From Gammaproteobacteria bacterium (GTDB lineage: Bacteria > Pseudomonadota > Gammaproteobacteria > Steroidobacterales > Woeseiaceae), in assembly GCA_024640305.1 (NCBI GenBank), contig JAHEFG010000003.1, positions 1 through 64,000 of the forward strand: DNA of 64,000 nucleotides. Reading direction: 5' to 3'. Each line of letters starts with the position of its first letter. Position 1 is the first letter of the stretch. A program made the translations under genes and the position numbers. Below are positions 8,400-16,275 of the stretch, piece by piece. The notes under the pieces were generated by a model. It searched no databases. It was not told where the DNA came from and saw only the letters and a list, made by a program, of their open reading frames with translations.

Positions 8400-9275
8400 C
8401 TATTTGTTTTCGCTTAACGCCTGCGCGAGCTCAGCTTCGTCAAATTCCGGGTAGACCTGATTCAGCAAGCTTTGCTCGAGATCACCGATTTTGTTTGCGT
8501 GGGCTAATTGCAACGCTTCGAAACGCCAGTCCTCGAACCCCGACAGTAGTAGTGCCAGGTTTCCGAGTCGAATCGCATCCGGGACTTCGAGTTCGATGAT
8601 TGAGCGCGCCGCTGTGGGAAGTTGATTCTTATCAACAACCGTAATTGGTATCACGCTGAGGCCAAATGCGTCGGTGATCCGCAACTCGAGCCGTTGCCCT
8701 GATTCAAGATTGCATCGTGACAGGGTGACGCCGTATTCAGTGATACCGCTCGCCTGCGCAATGGCTTCTCCCGAAGTCGTGGTGAGTTGCACTTCGAACG
8801 GCGAGTTGCCCCCGCTCCAGGCGACGAAAATATCCCTGCGGCCTTGCAACAGAAAATTTTCGCTAGCCACGGCGACGAGCGCCGTCGGATCAAGCATGCC
8901 CTTACTGACCGCTACCAGCGTTGTGGAACTCTGATTGGCGCGCGTCTTCCACCAGCTGGTCATCCAATTGCCGATATTGACAAGCAGGCTCGGTGCCGCG
9001 TCGGAATCTGGTACGACGAAAGGCGACACTTTGCTTGTCACCGCAATGCTCTCGTTACGCTCATTGATAACAAAGAGTTCTGCCGCTTCGTCATCGACGT
9101 GAATGATGTCGCCGGCTTGTAGCAACATGAGTTGTTGTAACGCGATCTTCTCGCCACCGCGTTCGATGCGGTATTCATCCGCAGACCCGGTGAACTCGCT
9201 AACCCAGAAACTCGCGTTGGCGCCCGACCAGCAGAGCAATAAGAAAAGGGCAGTGATCGTGCGTAGAGATTTCAT
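8400..9275 (-). CDS. Exported FecR-like protein, partner of the CHASE2 gene
   Basis: A 291-aa protein with a signal peptide (about 1-21, ending ANA) and a FecR-like N-terminal beta domain: LLQAGDIIHVDDEA followed by AELFVINERNESI gives the usual 'Gd.i.....a.l' pattern. The remainder looks like an Ig-like or carbohydrate-binding-like beta region with no catalytic motif and a helical acidic C-terminus. It starts three bases after the CHASE2 stop, and the ribosome-binding site overlaps that stop, so the two are translationally coupled. In many genomes FecR-domain proteins sit beside CHASE2 receptors, which fits a periplasmic sensing partner. No iron-uptake gene is adjacent, so classical FecR signalling is unlikely. 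Confidence 0.6.
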   Translation of the reverse strand: MKSLRTITALFLLLCWSGANASFWVSEFTGSADEYRIERGGEKIALQQLMLLQAGDIIHVDDEAAELFVINERNESIAVTSKVSPFVVPDSDAAPSLLVNIGNWMTSWWKTRANQSSTTLVAVSKGMLDPTALVAVASENFLLQGRRDIFVAWSGGNSPFEVQLTTTSGEAIAQASGITEYGVTLSRCNLESGQRLELRITDAFGLSVIPITVVDKNQLPTAARSIIELEVPDAIRLGNLALLLSGFEDWRFEALQLAHANKIGDLEQSLLNQVYPEFDEAELAQALSENK

Positions 9276-9278
9276 ACC

Positions 9279-10724
9279 TCAGCCTACCTTACCTCGATAT
9301 CGTTCGCTTAATTCCAACGCCTCCCTCTGTGCACCCTTGTATTCGGCTATCGCCCGATGAATGAGCATCGCAAACAGTGGCAGCGCAAAATCTATCCAGA
9401 GGCCGTACTTGAAGAAATAGAAGTTGATGGGCACCAGCACGAGCAAAATCACCGCGCCGGCAACGACAACTCCCAGCAACGATCGAAACGACATGAACAC
9501 CCATGCAGCAAAAAAGATGATTGTGAGTTTCGCTGTCCATTGCAGCCACGCAGGCGGCGTGTCCATCTGCCCGTATAGCGCCAGCGACTTGATCGCGTTG
9601 GCGATGATGAGTGCACCCGGCATATCGCCTATCGGCGTACGGTGTATGTCGCCGCTGTCGACGTGGCTGGCACCAATGATCGTAACAGTGTCTTTTACGA
9701 GATCGCCAGAAAGAGTTCGATCCGTGTCGGTGACAAGCTGTGCCGAGATCATGACCAGGTCCGGTGACTGCTTTTGCCACGGCATCGTGTAGATGATGCG
9801 CTGATCGATGCTCATGTCCGTAGTCGCTTCACTTCGGTGGTGGCCAGGCCCGGGGGGCTCGCTGTTGACGTCAGACGCTTTCGCGCAGTTTGCCAGGCCG
9901 ACGCTCCCCAAATTGGCTGCACGACTTACGGCCGGCGAATCGACATCGGTTAACAGGCTGGCTGCAATCAACTGCACTGCTGGCAACAACATCATATGGC
10001 CATTCAGGCAGCCGCTTTTGACGAGATTCCAGTGCCGGACGACATCATCGGACAAGGTTGCACGGAACAATGGCTGCGCCCAATGAATATTTGCGGGAAG
10101 CTCGACATCGTCAAGAAACGAGGCGCGAATTTCATTGCCATCGCGATTGACGCTGTCGGCGCGGTAGAAATTTCGCACCAATATTAACGGTGGTAACTCG
10201 CTTTCGCTTCCGTAGGCGCCCAGGTAACGCGCCAAATCCGCATCGTGTTCGGCAACGATCCCTGCACGTGACAGGTCGAAGTCGACGACGATCAGTCGCG
10301 CACCATTGCCGGCGGCATACTCAATAAGTTTTTGCAGCTTGTCCCGGGGCGTGTGAAACGGTTCGTTCCAGGCACGAAAGCTTCGATCGTCGACATCGAG
10401 ATACGTGAATCGCAAGGGATTGTCCGAGTCGCTGTCGCTCATTCGCGGCAACCCCTGGTTGAGTTCCATCATGATATCCATCGCCGAGTTTTCCACGTTC
10501 ACTAGCCACTGGTTCTGGTGGAAGAAAGCGACCGCAATTGCAACCAGGGTGGCAATCCCGACATTTGCAAGGAATGAGCGCTGTAATTGGGACAGGGTGT
10601 TACGCAGCGGACGCGTTGTAACGGCGGACAAAGCAGAGGTCATCCTCCGCCACACGGAGGTGACTGTCCCGGCCAACCGCCTGAGCCAGCGGGTCAAACG
10701 CAGCGGATTAGCTTGTTTATTCAT
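9279..10724 (-). CDS. CHASE2-domain membrane receptor lacking an output domain
   Basis: A 481-aa inner-membrane protein. It has one N-terminal transmembrane helix (about 50-68), then an extracytoplasmic CHASE2 sensor (about 75-385) with a TYLDVDDRSF strand, a PRDKLQKLIEYAA helix and a GARLIVVDFDL strand, all typical of CHASE2. Three C-terminal helices follow (about 392-465). CHASE2 proteins usually carry a kinase, cyclase or diguanylate cyclase after these helices; here only about 20 polar residues remain, so it must signal through another protein or be structural. It is the first gene of a two-gene unit with the FecR-like protein and diverges from the caspase operon. Confidence 0.85.
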   Translation of the reverse strand: MNKQANPLRLTRWLRRLAGTVTSVWRRMTSALSAVTTRPLRNTLSQLQRSFLANVGIATLVAIAVAFFHQNQWLVNVENSAMDIMMELNQGLPRMSDSDSDNPLRFTYLDVDDRSFRAWNEPFHTPRDKLQKLIEYAAGNGARLIVVDFDLSRAGIVAEHDADLARYLGAYGSESELPPLILVRNFYRADSVNRDGNEIRASFLDDVELPANIHWAQPLFRATLSDDVVRHWNLVKSGCLNGHMMLLPAVQLIAASLLTDVDSPAVSRAANLGSVGLANCAKASDVNSEPPGPGHHRSEATTDMSIDQRIIYTMPWQKQSPDLVMISAQLVTDTDRTLSGDLVKDTVTIIGASHVDSGDIHRTPIGDMPGALIIANAIKSLALYGQMDTPPAWLQWTAKLTIIFFAAWVFMSFRSLLGVVVAGAVILLVLVPINFYFFKYGLWIDFALPLFAMLIHRAIAEYKGAQREALELSERYRGKVG

Positions 10725-10787
10725 GCAATTCGAAGCACGTTAGTCGGGCGGTTGTTATTGTGAACGTATAATGAGCGACCGTTTTTG

Positions 10788-10819
10788 ATTATAGTCGAGT
10801 CGAATCCAGGCAGTATAAT
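10788..10819. promoter_or_regulatory. Face-to-face -10 hexamers in the divergent CHASE2/caspase promoter region
   Basis: Within the 146-bp divergent gap, ATTATA at 10788-10793 reads TATAAT on the minus strand toward the CHASE2 gene, and TATAAT at 10814-10819 reads toward the caspase operon. They are 20 bp apart, so each promoter's -35 region would overlap the other's -10. A second plus-strand TATAAT is at 10767-10772. No good -35 hexamer is visible for any of them, which suggests activator dependence. Confidence 0.4.
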
Positions 10820-10870
10820 GCGTGCGATCATCAAGCCGGCACGTCAGACAATAAGAGAAGAATTAAGATC

Positions 10871-12283
10871 ATGACGCCAAGACATCTCCTAAGCTATTGC
10901 ATCATCGCCGTGATTGCTTCGGCAACGATATTGACCGATTCGCACGCTGCCGACGTAAGGTCACGAGCCTACACCAATAGCTCCTGCATTATTGCGGACG
11001 AGCCGTTCTTGCTGCCCGAGACCACCGACGACACGAGTGCGCGCATGGCGCCAATGGTCGGCATTATTGCGGCGAAACTCGCCAACGCTTTAATAGCGGG
11101 CGCAATAGACGGCATATCAGGAGGTCTTAGCAAGCGAGGGGAACGCAAGGACACGGAGTATGTGACAGCAAATAATGTGAATTTGTATGTCGCGGATCTG
11201 AGCGGCGAACCGCAGGTGCGTCTGAACCCGGAATTCCGTTGCGCGACGATCGTTACAGGTAATATTCAACCGTCCGATTATGATTGCAGCAAAGACTACA
11301 TCCCGCGCGAAGCATCAGTGGAGTTCCTGGATCTTCCACCATCGGAGTGGGTCACTACCCGAGAAGATAATTCAGTCGAAAACATTCTCAAGCGCGCCAA
11401 CGTCTGCGTAGTTGGCAAGGTGGCATCTGTTTTCGAAGCGCGCATTATCTTGTCGGACGACCGAACGGCGTACCGCGTGGATAGCGCCGGCTACGAAATC
11501 AATTCTTTGTTCAGCACGAAGAGCAAATCGGCCAAGAGGAATCTCTTTTACACGATGGAGGTCGTCGAACCGACGGCCGATGGAGATGGACGCGTCCTGA
11601 CCATGCCGCTGCTCGACATTGGGGAAGTGTCAGCGGGCAAATCATCACTTGGTGATACTGCCGTCAGCTCCGATTGGCTACTGGTGCCGGATATTTCCCC
11701 AAATGCCCGCCGGGATTTTCAATCTGACACGCTCGTGCATCAGGAAGTATTCGGCAAGATCGAGGCGCTGGAACGCGTTGTGACGAGGGATACGCGTGTG
11801 TTGGCAGGCATTGAGGAACGAGCAAAAAATGTCAGCGCTAATATCCGCGACGCTCTCAAGGACGAAATGACTGACATTGAGATTCGTCTCATCAAGTCTG
11901 CATCGATGCTCGAAGCGCTCAGAGGGGAGTACGCGGATCTACCGGTCGTCGCAGATCAGTACATGCCGGTGACAATCCGCTTCGGCATTACCGAATCGCG
12001 ATCTGAAAGAAAATCGCTGCAAGCTATCGGCGGTATCCTGGAAAAGAACAGCGAGATGCTGGCGTCCAAAGCGACCAAAATGGTCGGTGTCGAACGCTCC
12101 CTGGATGCCTTGCCTGAGGAGAGTGAACTCGATTCTGCACGTACCGCTTATTTTGACGCGAAAGTTGCACTTGAGATCGAATCAGCATCGGCGGATGCTG
12201 AAAAATTGCACAGCGAACTCGAAGCAGCGAAACAATCTTTTAACGCTGCGCTAATCGCAGAAGGGCTTGCACCGATTGAGTAA
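10871..12283 (+). CDS. Exported protein of unknown function with C-terminal coiled coil
   Basis: I do not recognise this 470-aa protein. It has a signal peptide (about 1-27, ending SHAA), a small-residue-rich stretch near 62-85 that could be a membrane-active or flexible segment, several cysteines (positions near 39, 123 and 139, then the 170s) that could form disulfides in the periplasm, and a charged helical region likely to be coiled coil from about residue 295 to the end. Its stop codon lies 17 bases inside the following caspase gene, so the two are translationally coupled and probably work as a pair. It diverges from the CHASE2/FecR-like unit. No catalytic motif was seen. Confidence 0.75.
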   Translation: MTPRHLLSYCIIAVIASATILTDSHAADVRSRAYTNSSCIIADEPFLLPETTDDTSARMAPMVGIIAAKLANALIAGAIDGISGGLSKRGERKDTEYVTANNVNLYVADLSGEPQVRLNPEFRCATIVTGNIQPSDYDCSKDYIPREASVEFLDLPPSEWVTTREDNSVENILKRANVCVVGKVASVFEARIILSDDRTAYRVDSAGYEINSLFSTKSKSAKRNLFYTMEVVEPTADGDGRVLTMPLLDIGEVSAGKSSLGDTAVSSDWLLVPDISPNARRDFQSDTLVHQEVFGKIEALERVVTRDTRVLAGIEERAKNVSANIRDALKDEMTDIEIRLIKSASMLEALRGEYADLPVVADQYMPVTIRFGITESRSERKSLQAIGGILEKNSEMLASKATKMVGVERSLDALPEESELDSARTAYFDAKVALEIESASADAEKLHSELEAAKQSFNAALIAEGLAPIE

Positions 12284-13661
12284 AATCCGTCCATTCTTGT
12301 TGCTGATTATTTTTTTCGTTGCTTCGGCGTCGGCTGAGCAGCGAGCATTACTCGTCGGTGTTGGTAAGTATTCTGTGCCCGGCATCGACTTGCCTGGCAT
12401 CGATCTCGACCTCGAACGCGTGCAGGAAACTCTTAACCTGATGGGGTTCGAGGACTCGCAGATTCGCAGGCTGCAGGATGAACAGGCGACGTCGAAAAAC
12501 GTCATTCGGGAAATGGATACCTGGATGAGAAAAGGCGTCGAGGCCGGGGATCGCGTCGTTTTTTACTATAGTGGTCATGGCAGTTTCACGCCGGATCTCG
12601 ATGGTGACGAGCCTGATGGCGTGGATGAAGTCCTCGTTACGCACGACGTTCGACGTGTAACGCAAAACGGCAAGCGCGCACTGACGGGTGTCGTAACAGA
12701 CGATCGGCTGGCGTCTTTGGTTGCCGCAATTCCGAGCGACAACGTGCTGATTATTGTGGACGCATGTCACTCGGGGACGGTGTCGCGCAGCCTGACAATG
12801 GATAACATGTCGCTTGGCCCGGACGAAGTGTACGTCAAGTCTTTTACCTACTCGGGCATGGAGGAAGGCGGGCAGGTCGCCTTTGATCGCGACGTCGAGA
12901 AAGGTGCTGGCGAGGCAAATTTTGTTGCCATATCCGCTGCGGGTGATGGCGAGAAAGCACTGGGTACCTCGAAAGGCGGTGTCTTTACAATCGGGCTTAC
13001 CAAGGCGATTACTGAAGTCTCAAAAACCGGTGGTCTGCTGACAATCAACGAACTGCGTGACTATGCCGCCGAGTACATTCGTGATCACGTCGACGAAGTT
13101 CGAGTTCACCATCCCCAGGTTACGGGCAGCAAATCGCTGGCGGCGGGCGAGCTGCAGATTATTCCGGTCAGCCCGGATAGCGGCCCCAATCGCAAGCGGC
13201 TTGCACAACTTGTCGCGGAACCCGACAACCCGTTCACGCTTGAAATGTCGAAATCAACATACGTCATCGGTGAGCCTGTCGAGTTCACACTGGATATTCC
13301 GATGGACGGTTTCCTTAACCTCGTGACGGTTGATGCGCAAGACAACGCAACAGTGCTCTACCCAAACCAGTTCAACCCCGAGAACTCGGTGAGCAAGGGC
13401 GCATTCAAACTCCCTACCGACGAAATGGACTTTGTGCTGCCGGCATCCGAGCCAGTCGGGCCAACTTTTGTGGCCGCATTCGTAACGGTCGATCCGATCA
13501 ATTTCTATGAGCAGACGCTCGATGATCGCGACGCCAATGGTAACGTCAACGTCTCATTCACGACGCTGTCGCACACCGCCACGAAGGCCATTCGCGTGGC
13601 AGCACGAAAAGCGGATATGTACGCGGTCATGCACGAGATATCCGTCGTTGCCGATGAATGA
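12267..13661 (+). CDS. Exported caspase-fold (C14) peptidase with DUF4384-like C-terminus
   Basis: A protein of about 464 aa that starts at a TTG overlapping the upstream gene by 17 nt; a second TTG three codons on is also possible. A signal peptide (about 7-23) leads into a metacaspase-like p20 domain: RALLVGVGKY, then YYSGHGS with catalytic His104, then VDACHSG with catalytic Cys167, so the dyad is intact. An acidic loop, LDGDEPDG, after the His may bind calcium. The C-terminal 150 residues (MSKSTYVIGEPVEFTLD onward) match the DUF4384-type beta domain often attached to bacterial caspases. The likely location is the periplasm. Bacterial caspase-like enzymes cut after Arg/Lys or Asp; the specificity here cannot be read. 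Confidence 0.87.
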   Translation: MHRLSKIRPFLLLIIFFVASASAEQRALLVGVGKYSVPGIDLPGIDLDLERVQETLNLMGFEDSQIRRLQDEQATSKNVIREMDTWMRKGVEAGDRVVFYYSGHGSFTPDLDGDEPDGVDEVLVTHDVRRVTQNGKRALTGVVTDDRLASLVAAIPSDNVLIIVDACHSGTVSRSLTMDNMSLGPDEVYVKSFTYSGMEEGGQVAFDRDVEKGAGEANFVAISAAGDGEKALGTSKGGVFTIGLTKAITEVSKTGGLLTINELRDYAAEYIRDHVDEVRVHHPQVTGSKSLAAGELQIIPVSPDSGPNRKRLAQLVAEPDNPFTLEMSKSTYVIGEPVEFTLDIPMDGFLNLVTVDAQDNATVLYPNQFNPENSVSKGAFKLPTDEMDFVLPASEPVGPTFVAAFVTVDPINFYEQTLDDRDANGNVNVSFTTLSHTATKAIRVAARKADMYAVMHEISVVADE

Positions 13662-13838
13662 GCCTGGTGCAATGCCAGCATGACGTGCCTCAAATAAGCG
13701 ATTTGACCTAAAAACGCCCTGAATTCCGTAACTTGTAGCGTTATTGCGCCGAAATGCGTGCGCTGCATCACGGCTGGGAAGCTCTGCTTTGCCTAGGATT
13801 ATGTGTGTATCCGGGCCATCGATCGAGCAGAGGCAACT

Positions 13839-14384
13839 ATGCGCAATCGGCATCAATCATTCGACGACAGCGAGTTCGCAAGTCATTTCGGCGTATGGCG
13901 ATTTTGCATCGCACTCATTGCTGTCCTGGTTTGTGAGCAATCACTGGCTGCGGATGGACTCTGGATCGAAAACCCTACGGAAGTCGCTTACTCTGTTAGT
14001 GATTTGACGGCGGACGCAATGAAACTGGGACTCAGTGGTAACAGCCTGGAAGAAACGTTGAGCACCACACTGACACGCGCCGGCCTGAAAGCGAGGCCCG
14101 CTGAATTTACTCGTGACCAGGGCGTTCTCTTTCTCGACATCGTCGTCGAAAACCAGACCTTCTACGCTTCCCTGGGCTTTTGGCGCGTGGCTACCTTTCC
14201 GCTCCCCGACGGAGAACCGGCGTCCGATTTCGTGATTGTCTGGCAGGACTACTCAGTGGGAATTCATCACAACGATGCCGCTGCGGTCACGCATACCGTG
14301 CAGAAGATCATCGATCGATTTGTAGCCCGGTACAGCGTAGCCAACAAGATTACGGATCCGTTGCAGGCCGCAACAACCCCCTGA
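13839..14384 (+). CDS. Small exported protein of unknown function
   Basis: About 181 aa. An N-terminal hydrophobic segment (residues 20-38, ending SLAA) looks like a signal peptide after an unusually long polar start. The mature part has two predicted beta strands with FLDIVVENQTFY and ASLGFWRV, and a C-terminal helix with AVTHTVQKIIDRFVARY, suggesting a compact periplasmic alpha/beta fold. I do not recognise the family. The start is the ATG at 13839, which has AGAGG upstream; the frame is open 12 codons earlier. It lies between the first caspase gene and the autotransporter on the same strand, so it is plausibly part of that locus. Confidence 0.65.
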   Translation: MRNRHQSFDDSEFASHFGVWRFCIALIAVLVCEQSLAADGLWIENPTEVAYSVSDLTADAMKLGLSGNSLEETLSTTLTRAGLKARPAEFTRDQGVLFLDIVVENQTFYASLGFWRVATFPLPDGEPASDFVIVWQDYSVGIHHNDAAAVTHTVQKIIDRFVARYSVANKITDPLQAATTP

Positions 14385-14421
14385 TCCTGACGCGGGGCTC
14401 TGTGACGCTCGCCTGCCGCTG

Positions 14422-14453
14422 TTGACACGGTCGGTCGGTCAATCCAATATAAT
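14422..14453 (+). promoter_or_regulatory. Consensus -35 and -10 with long spacer upstream of the autotransporter
   Basis: A perfect TTGACA at 14422-14427 and a perfect TATAAT at 14448-14453 are separated by 20 bp, three more than the optimum. The spacer contains CGGTCGGTCGGTC, three tandem CGGT units. A long spacer with two perfect hexamers often marks promoters that need a DNA-distorting activator. Confidence 0.55.
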
Positions 14454-14472
14454 TAGTGCTATATGCAGGATT

Positions 14473-14491
14473 CGCGAGACATTTTCTCGCG
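14473..14491 (+). promoter_or_regulatory. Hairpin in the autotransporter 5' leader
   Basis: CGCGAGA at 14473-14479 and TCTCGCG at 14485-14491 form a perfect 7-bp stem with a five-base loop, about 15-20 nt after the expected transcription start and 46 nt before the ATG. It could stabilise the transcript or serve as an operator. Confidence 0.35.
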
Positions 14492-14537
14492 CGATCGTAA
14501 TTAACGACCGGATAATTATAAAAAGAAGGACGGCACT

Positions 14538-16115
14538 ATGACCAGGTTTCTCCGCGCGTTTGATGCAAAAATCGTTCATGCTATATCGCTGTCTGTGGCG
14601 CTCGGCTGCATGCTGGCGCCGCATGCTGCGACGGCGCAAAACATTCCGGCGTTTATTGATGGACTGGATCTCGCAGACACGAATACCGGGCGTTCCGCTA
14701 ACGCTATCCAGAGAACCTGTGGGGAGCTTATACAGACCGGGTTTGTTTCTACTACGGGAACCAGCTCCGGCAACGAATTATGGCGGCGCTGCAACGAACT
14801 CGTAGCGACCGCTCAGGGACTAACGAGTGGTCCGGCCGTGCGAACGCTTGGTTATACGGAAGACGACGACTTGCTGGCCGCGTTCCAACAGGTCAATGGT
14901 GAAGAGACCCTGTCACAATCGAGCCTGTCGCAAAACGGTACCTACGAACAGTTCTCGAGCATCGGCGCGCGCCTCGGCGCTTTGCGTGGAGCGTCTTCGG
15001 CATCCGTAACATCAGTAGCTGCCAACGGTAGCGAATTCATGTATGGCTCAGGCGGTGGTGCGGCAGCGGACGATGCACCGTTCAGTCCCTGGGGCTGGTT
15101 CATTCGCGGCACGTATGCAAGCGGTGAGCGTGATCCGAGCGACCCGAACGGTTTCGTTGGGGAAGAGAACGGATTTGATTTCAATCAGTACGGGATGACC
15201 TTCGGTATCGATCACTCGTCGGGTTCACGTGTCTGGGGTGTCGCTATCAACTATTCGAGCTACGACCTCGACATGCAGACTCTCGGTGCAGCGGCGGGAG
15301 GGACATCGCCTACCGACCGCGTAAATGACAGCACGATCGAATCGGACAGCGTCAGTGCAACGGTCTATTTCGACTACACGAGCGACAGCAACGTGTATTT
15401 CTCGGCGTTGATGGGGCTTGGCAGCCAGTCGTTCGACCTCGCCCGGAGCTTCATCTATGTGCCGACATGTACCGCGTGTGCCGCAGATGTCGTAACACAG
15501 AGTCGCACGCTCGTCGGTGCGCCTGACGGTGATTCACAAGCCAGCACACTGTCTTTTGGTCGCATGATACAGAGCGGCAGCTGGGTCATCGATCCGCATA
15601 TCGGTATTACATATGACAACATAACGATCGATAGCTTTGCAGAATCCGATAGCGGCAACGCGAGCAACGAAGGGATACAGGGCATAAGCGCCATGCAGTT
15701 GATGTTCGACAAGCAGACCATCAAGTCTTTTCGCTCAACTGTCGGCGTCCAGTTCAGCAAAAACGTGAACACGAGCTTCGGTTCTGTGCGTCCGACGTTC
15801 AGCCTCGACTGGCATCACGAGTTCGAGGACGACCCTCGTGAGCTCAGGGTCAAGTACGCTATGGAAGATGCGCTGGTTGGCGCGCCTGTCGTTGTCCCGG
15901 GGGCCAGCAATGATTTCGCCGAGGGATTCGACTGCACCGTATCGTGCTTCACTTTGTTATCCGAGGCACCGGATTCCGATTTCTTCGTCTTTGGCGCCGG
16001 TCTGGCCGCGAGCCATAGCAACGGAATCCAATCGTTCGCGATGCTTGAAGGGTTGCTTGGCTACGACAATCTGAGCACCTACGCGCTCACGATAGGGCTG
16101 CGCGGGCAGTTCTGA
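14538..16115 (+). CDS. Autotransporter-type outer-membrane beta-barrel protein
   Basis: A 525-aa protein with a long signal peptide (about 1-34, ending ATAQ). A short passenger-like segment (35-180) has a pair of cysteines in RTCGEL and RRCNEL, the usual N-terminal arrangement of this autotransporter subgroup. It ends in a Gly/Ser/Ala-rich linker (GSGGGAAADD). The rest (about 185-525) alternates hydrophobic and polar residues in strand-length units (GWFIRGTYA, YGMTFGID, WGVAINYSS) and ends in the terminal Phe typical of barrel proteins handled by BamA. The very small passenger suggests a barrel with limited surface exposure rather than a large adhesin. It has its own promoter inside the caspase locus. 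Confidence 0.8.
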   Translation: MTRFLRAFDAKIVHAISLSVALGCMLAPHAATAQNIPAFIDGLDLADTNTGRSANAIQRTCGELIQTGFVSTTGTSSGNELWRRCNELVATAQGLTSGPAVRTLGYTEDDDLLAAFQQVNGEETLSQSSLSQNGTYEQFSSIGARLGALRGASSASVTSVAANGSEFMYGSGGGAAADDAPFSPWGWFIRGTYASGERDPSDPNGFVGEENGFDFNQYGMTFGIDHSSGSRVWGVAINYSSYDLDMQTLGAAAGGTSPTDRVNDSTIESDSVSATVYFDYTSDSNVYFSALMGLGSQSFDLARSFIYVPTCTACAADVVTQSRTLVGAPDGDSQASTLSFGRMIQSGSWVIDPHIGITYDNITIDSFAESDSGNASNEGIQGISAMQLMFDKQTIKSFRSTVGVQFSKNVNTSFGSVRPTFSLDWHHEFEDDPRELRVKYAMEDALVGAPVVVPGASNDFAEGFDCTVSCFTLLSEAPDSDFFVFGAGLAASHSNGIQSFAMLEGLLGYDNLSTYALTIGLRGQF

Positions 16116-16156
16116 GGCGCGAAGAACCAAAAATCAAGCACTTAGGACGTCTCTCC

Positions 16157-16180
16157 GGTTGCCGATTCCGTGCGGCAACC
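16157..16180 (+). terminator. Perfect 8-bp hairpin after the autotransporter gene
   Basis: GGTTGCCG at 16157-16164 and CGGCAACC at 16173-16180 form a perfect stem with an eight-base loop, 41 nt past the stop codon. The following bases (CCTATAACG) are not T-rich, so this is a possible intrinsic or processing hairpin rather than a canonical terminator. Confidence 0.45.
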
Positions 16181-16207
16181 CCTATAACGCTCGTGCGCGT
16201 CGGATTT

Positions 16208-16236
16208 TTGACGTAGTATCGACGCTAAATAATAAT
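16208..16236 (+). promoter_or_regulatory. Near-consensus sigma-70 promoter of the large caspase gene
   Basis: TTGACG at 16208-16213 and AATAAT at 16231-16236 each match consensus at five of six positions, with an ideal 17-bp spacer. The pair sits 40 bp upstream of the ATG at 16276, giving the long caspase gene its own promoter. Confidence 0.65.
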
Positions 16237-16275
16237 CATCCGCAATTGGCCTGTAGGCTTTGATGAGACGGTGAG

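Noticed and set aside
8400-9275. Classical FecR anti-sigma regulator
   Set aside because: It is exported with a signal peptide, has no cytoplasmic anti-sigma segment, and no fecI sigma factor or TonB receptor is nearby.
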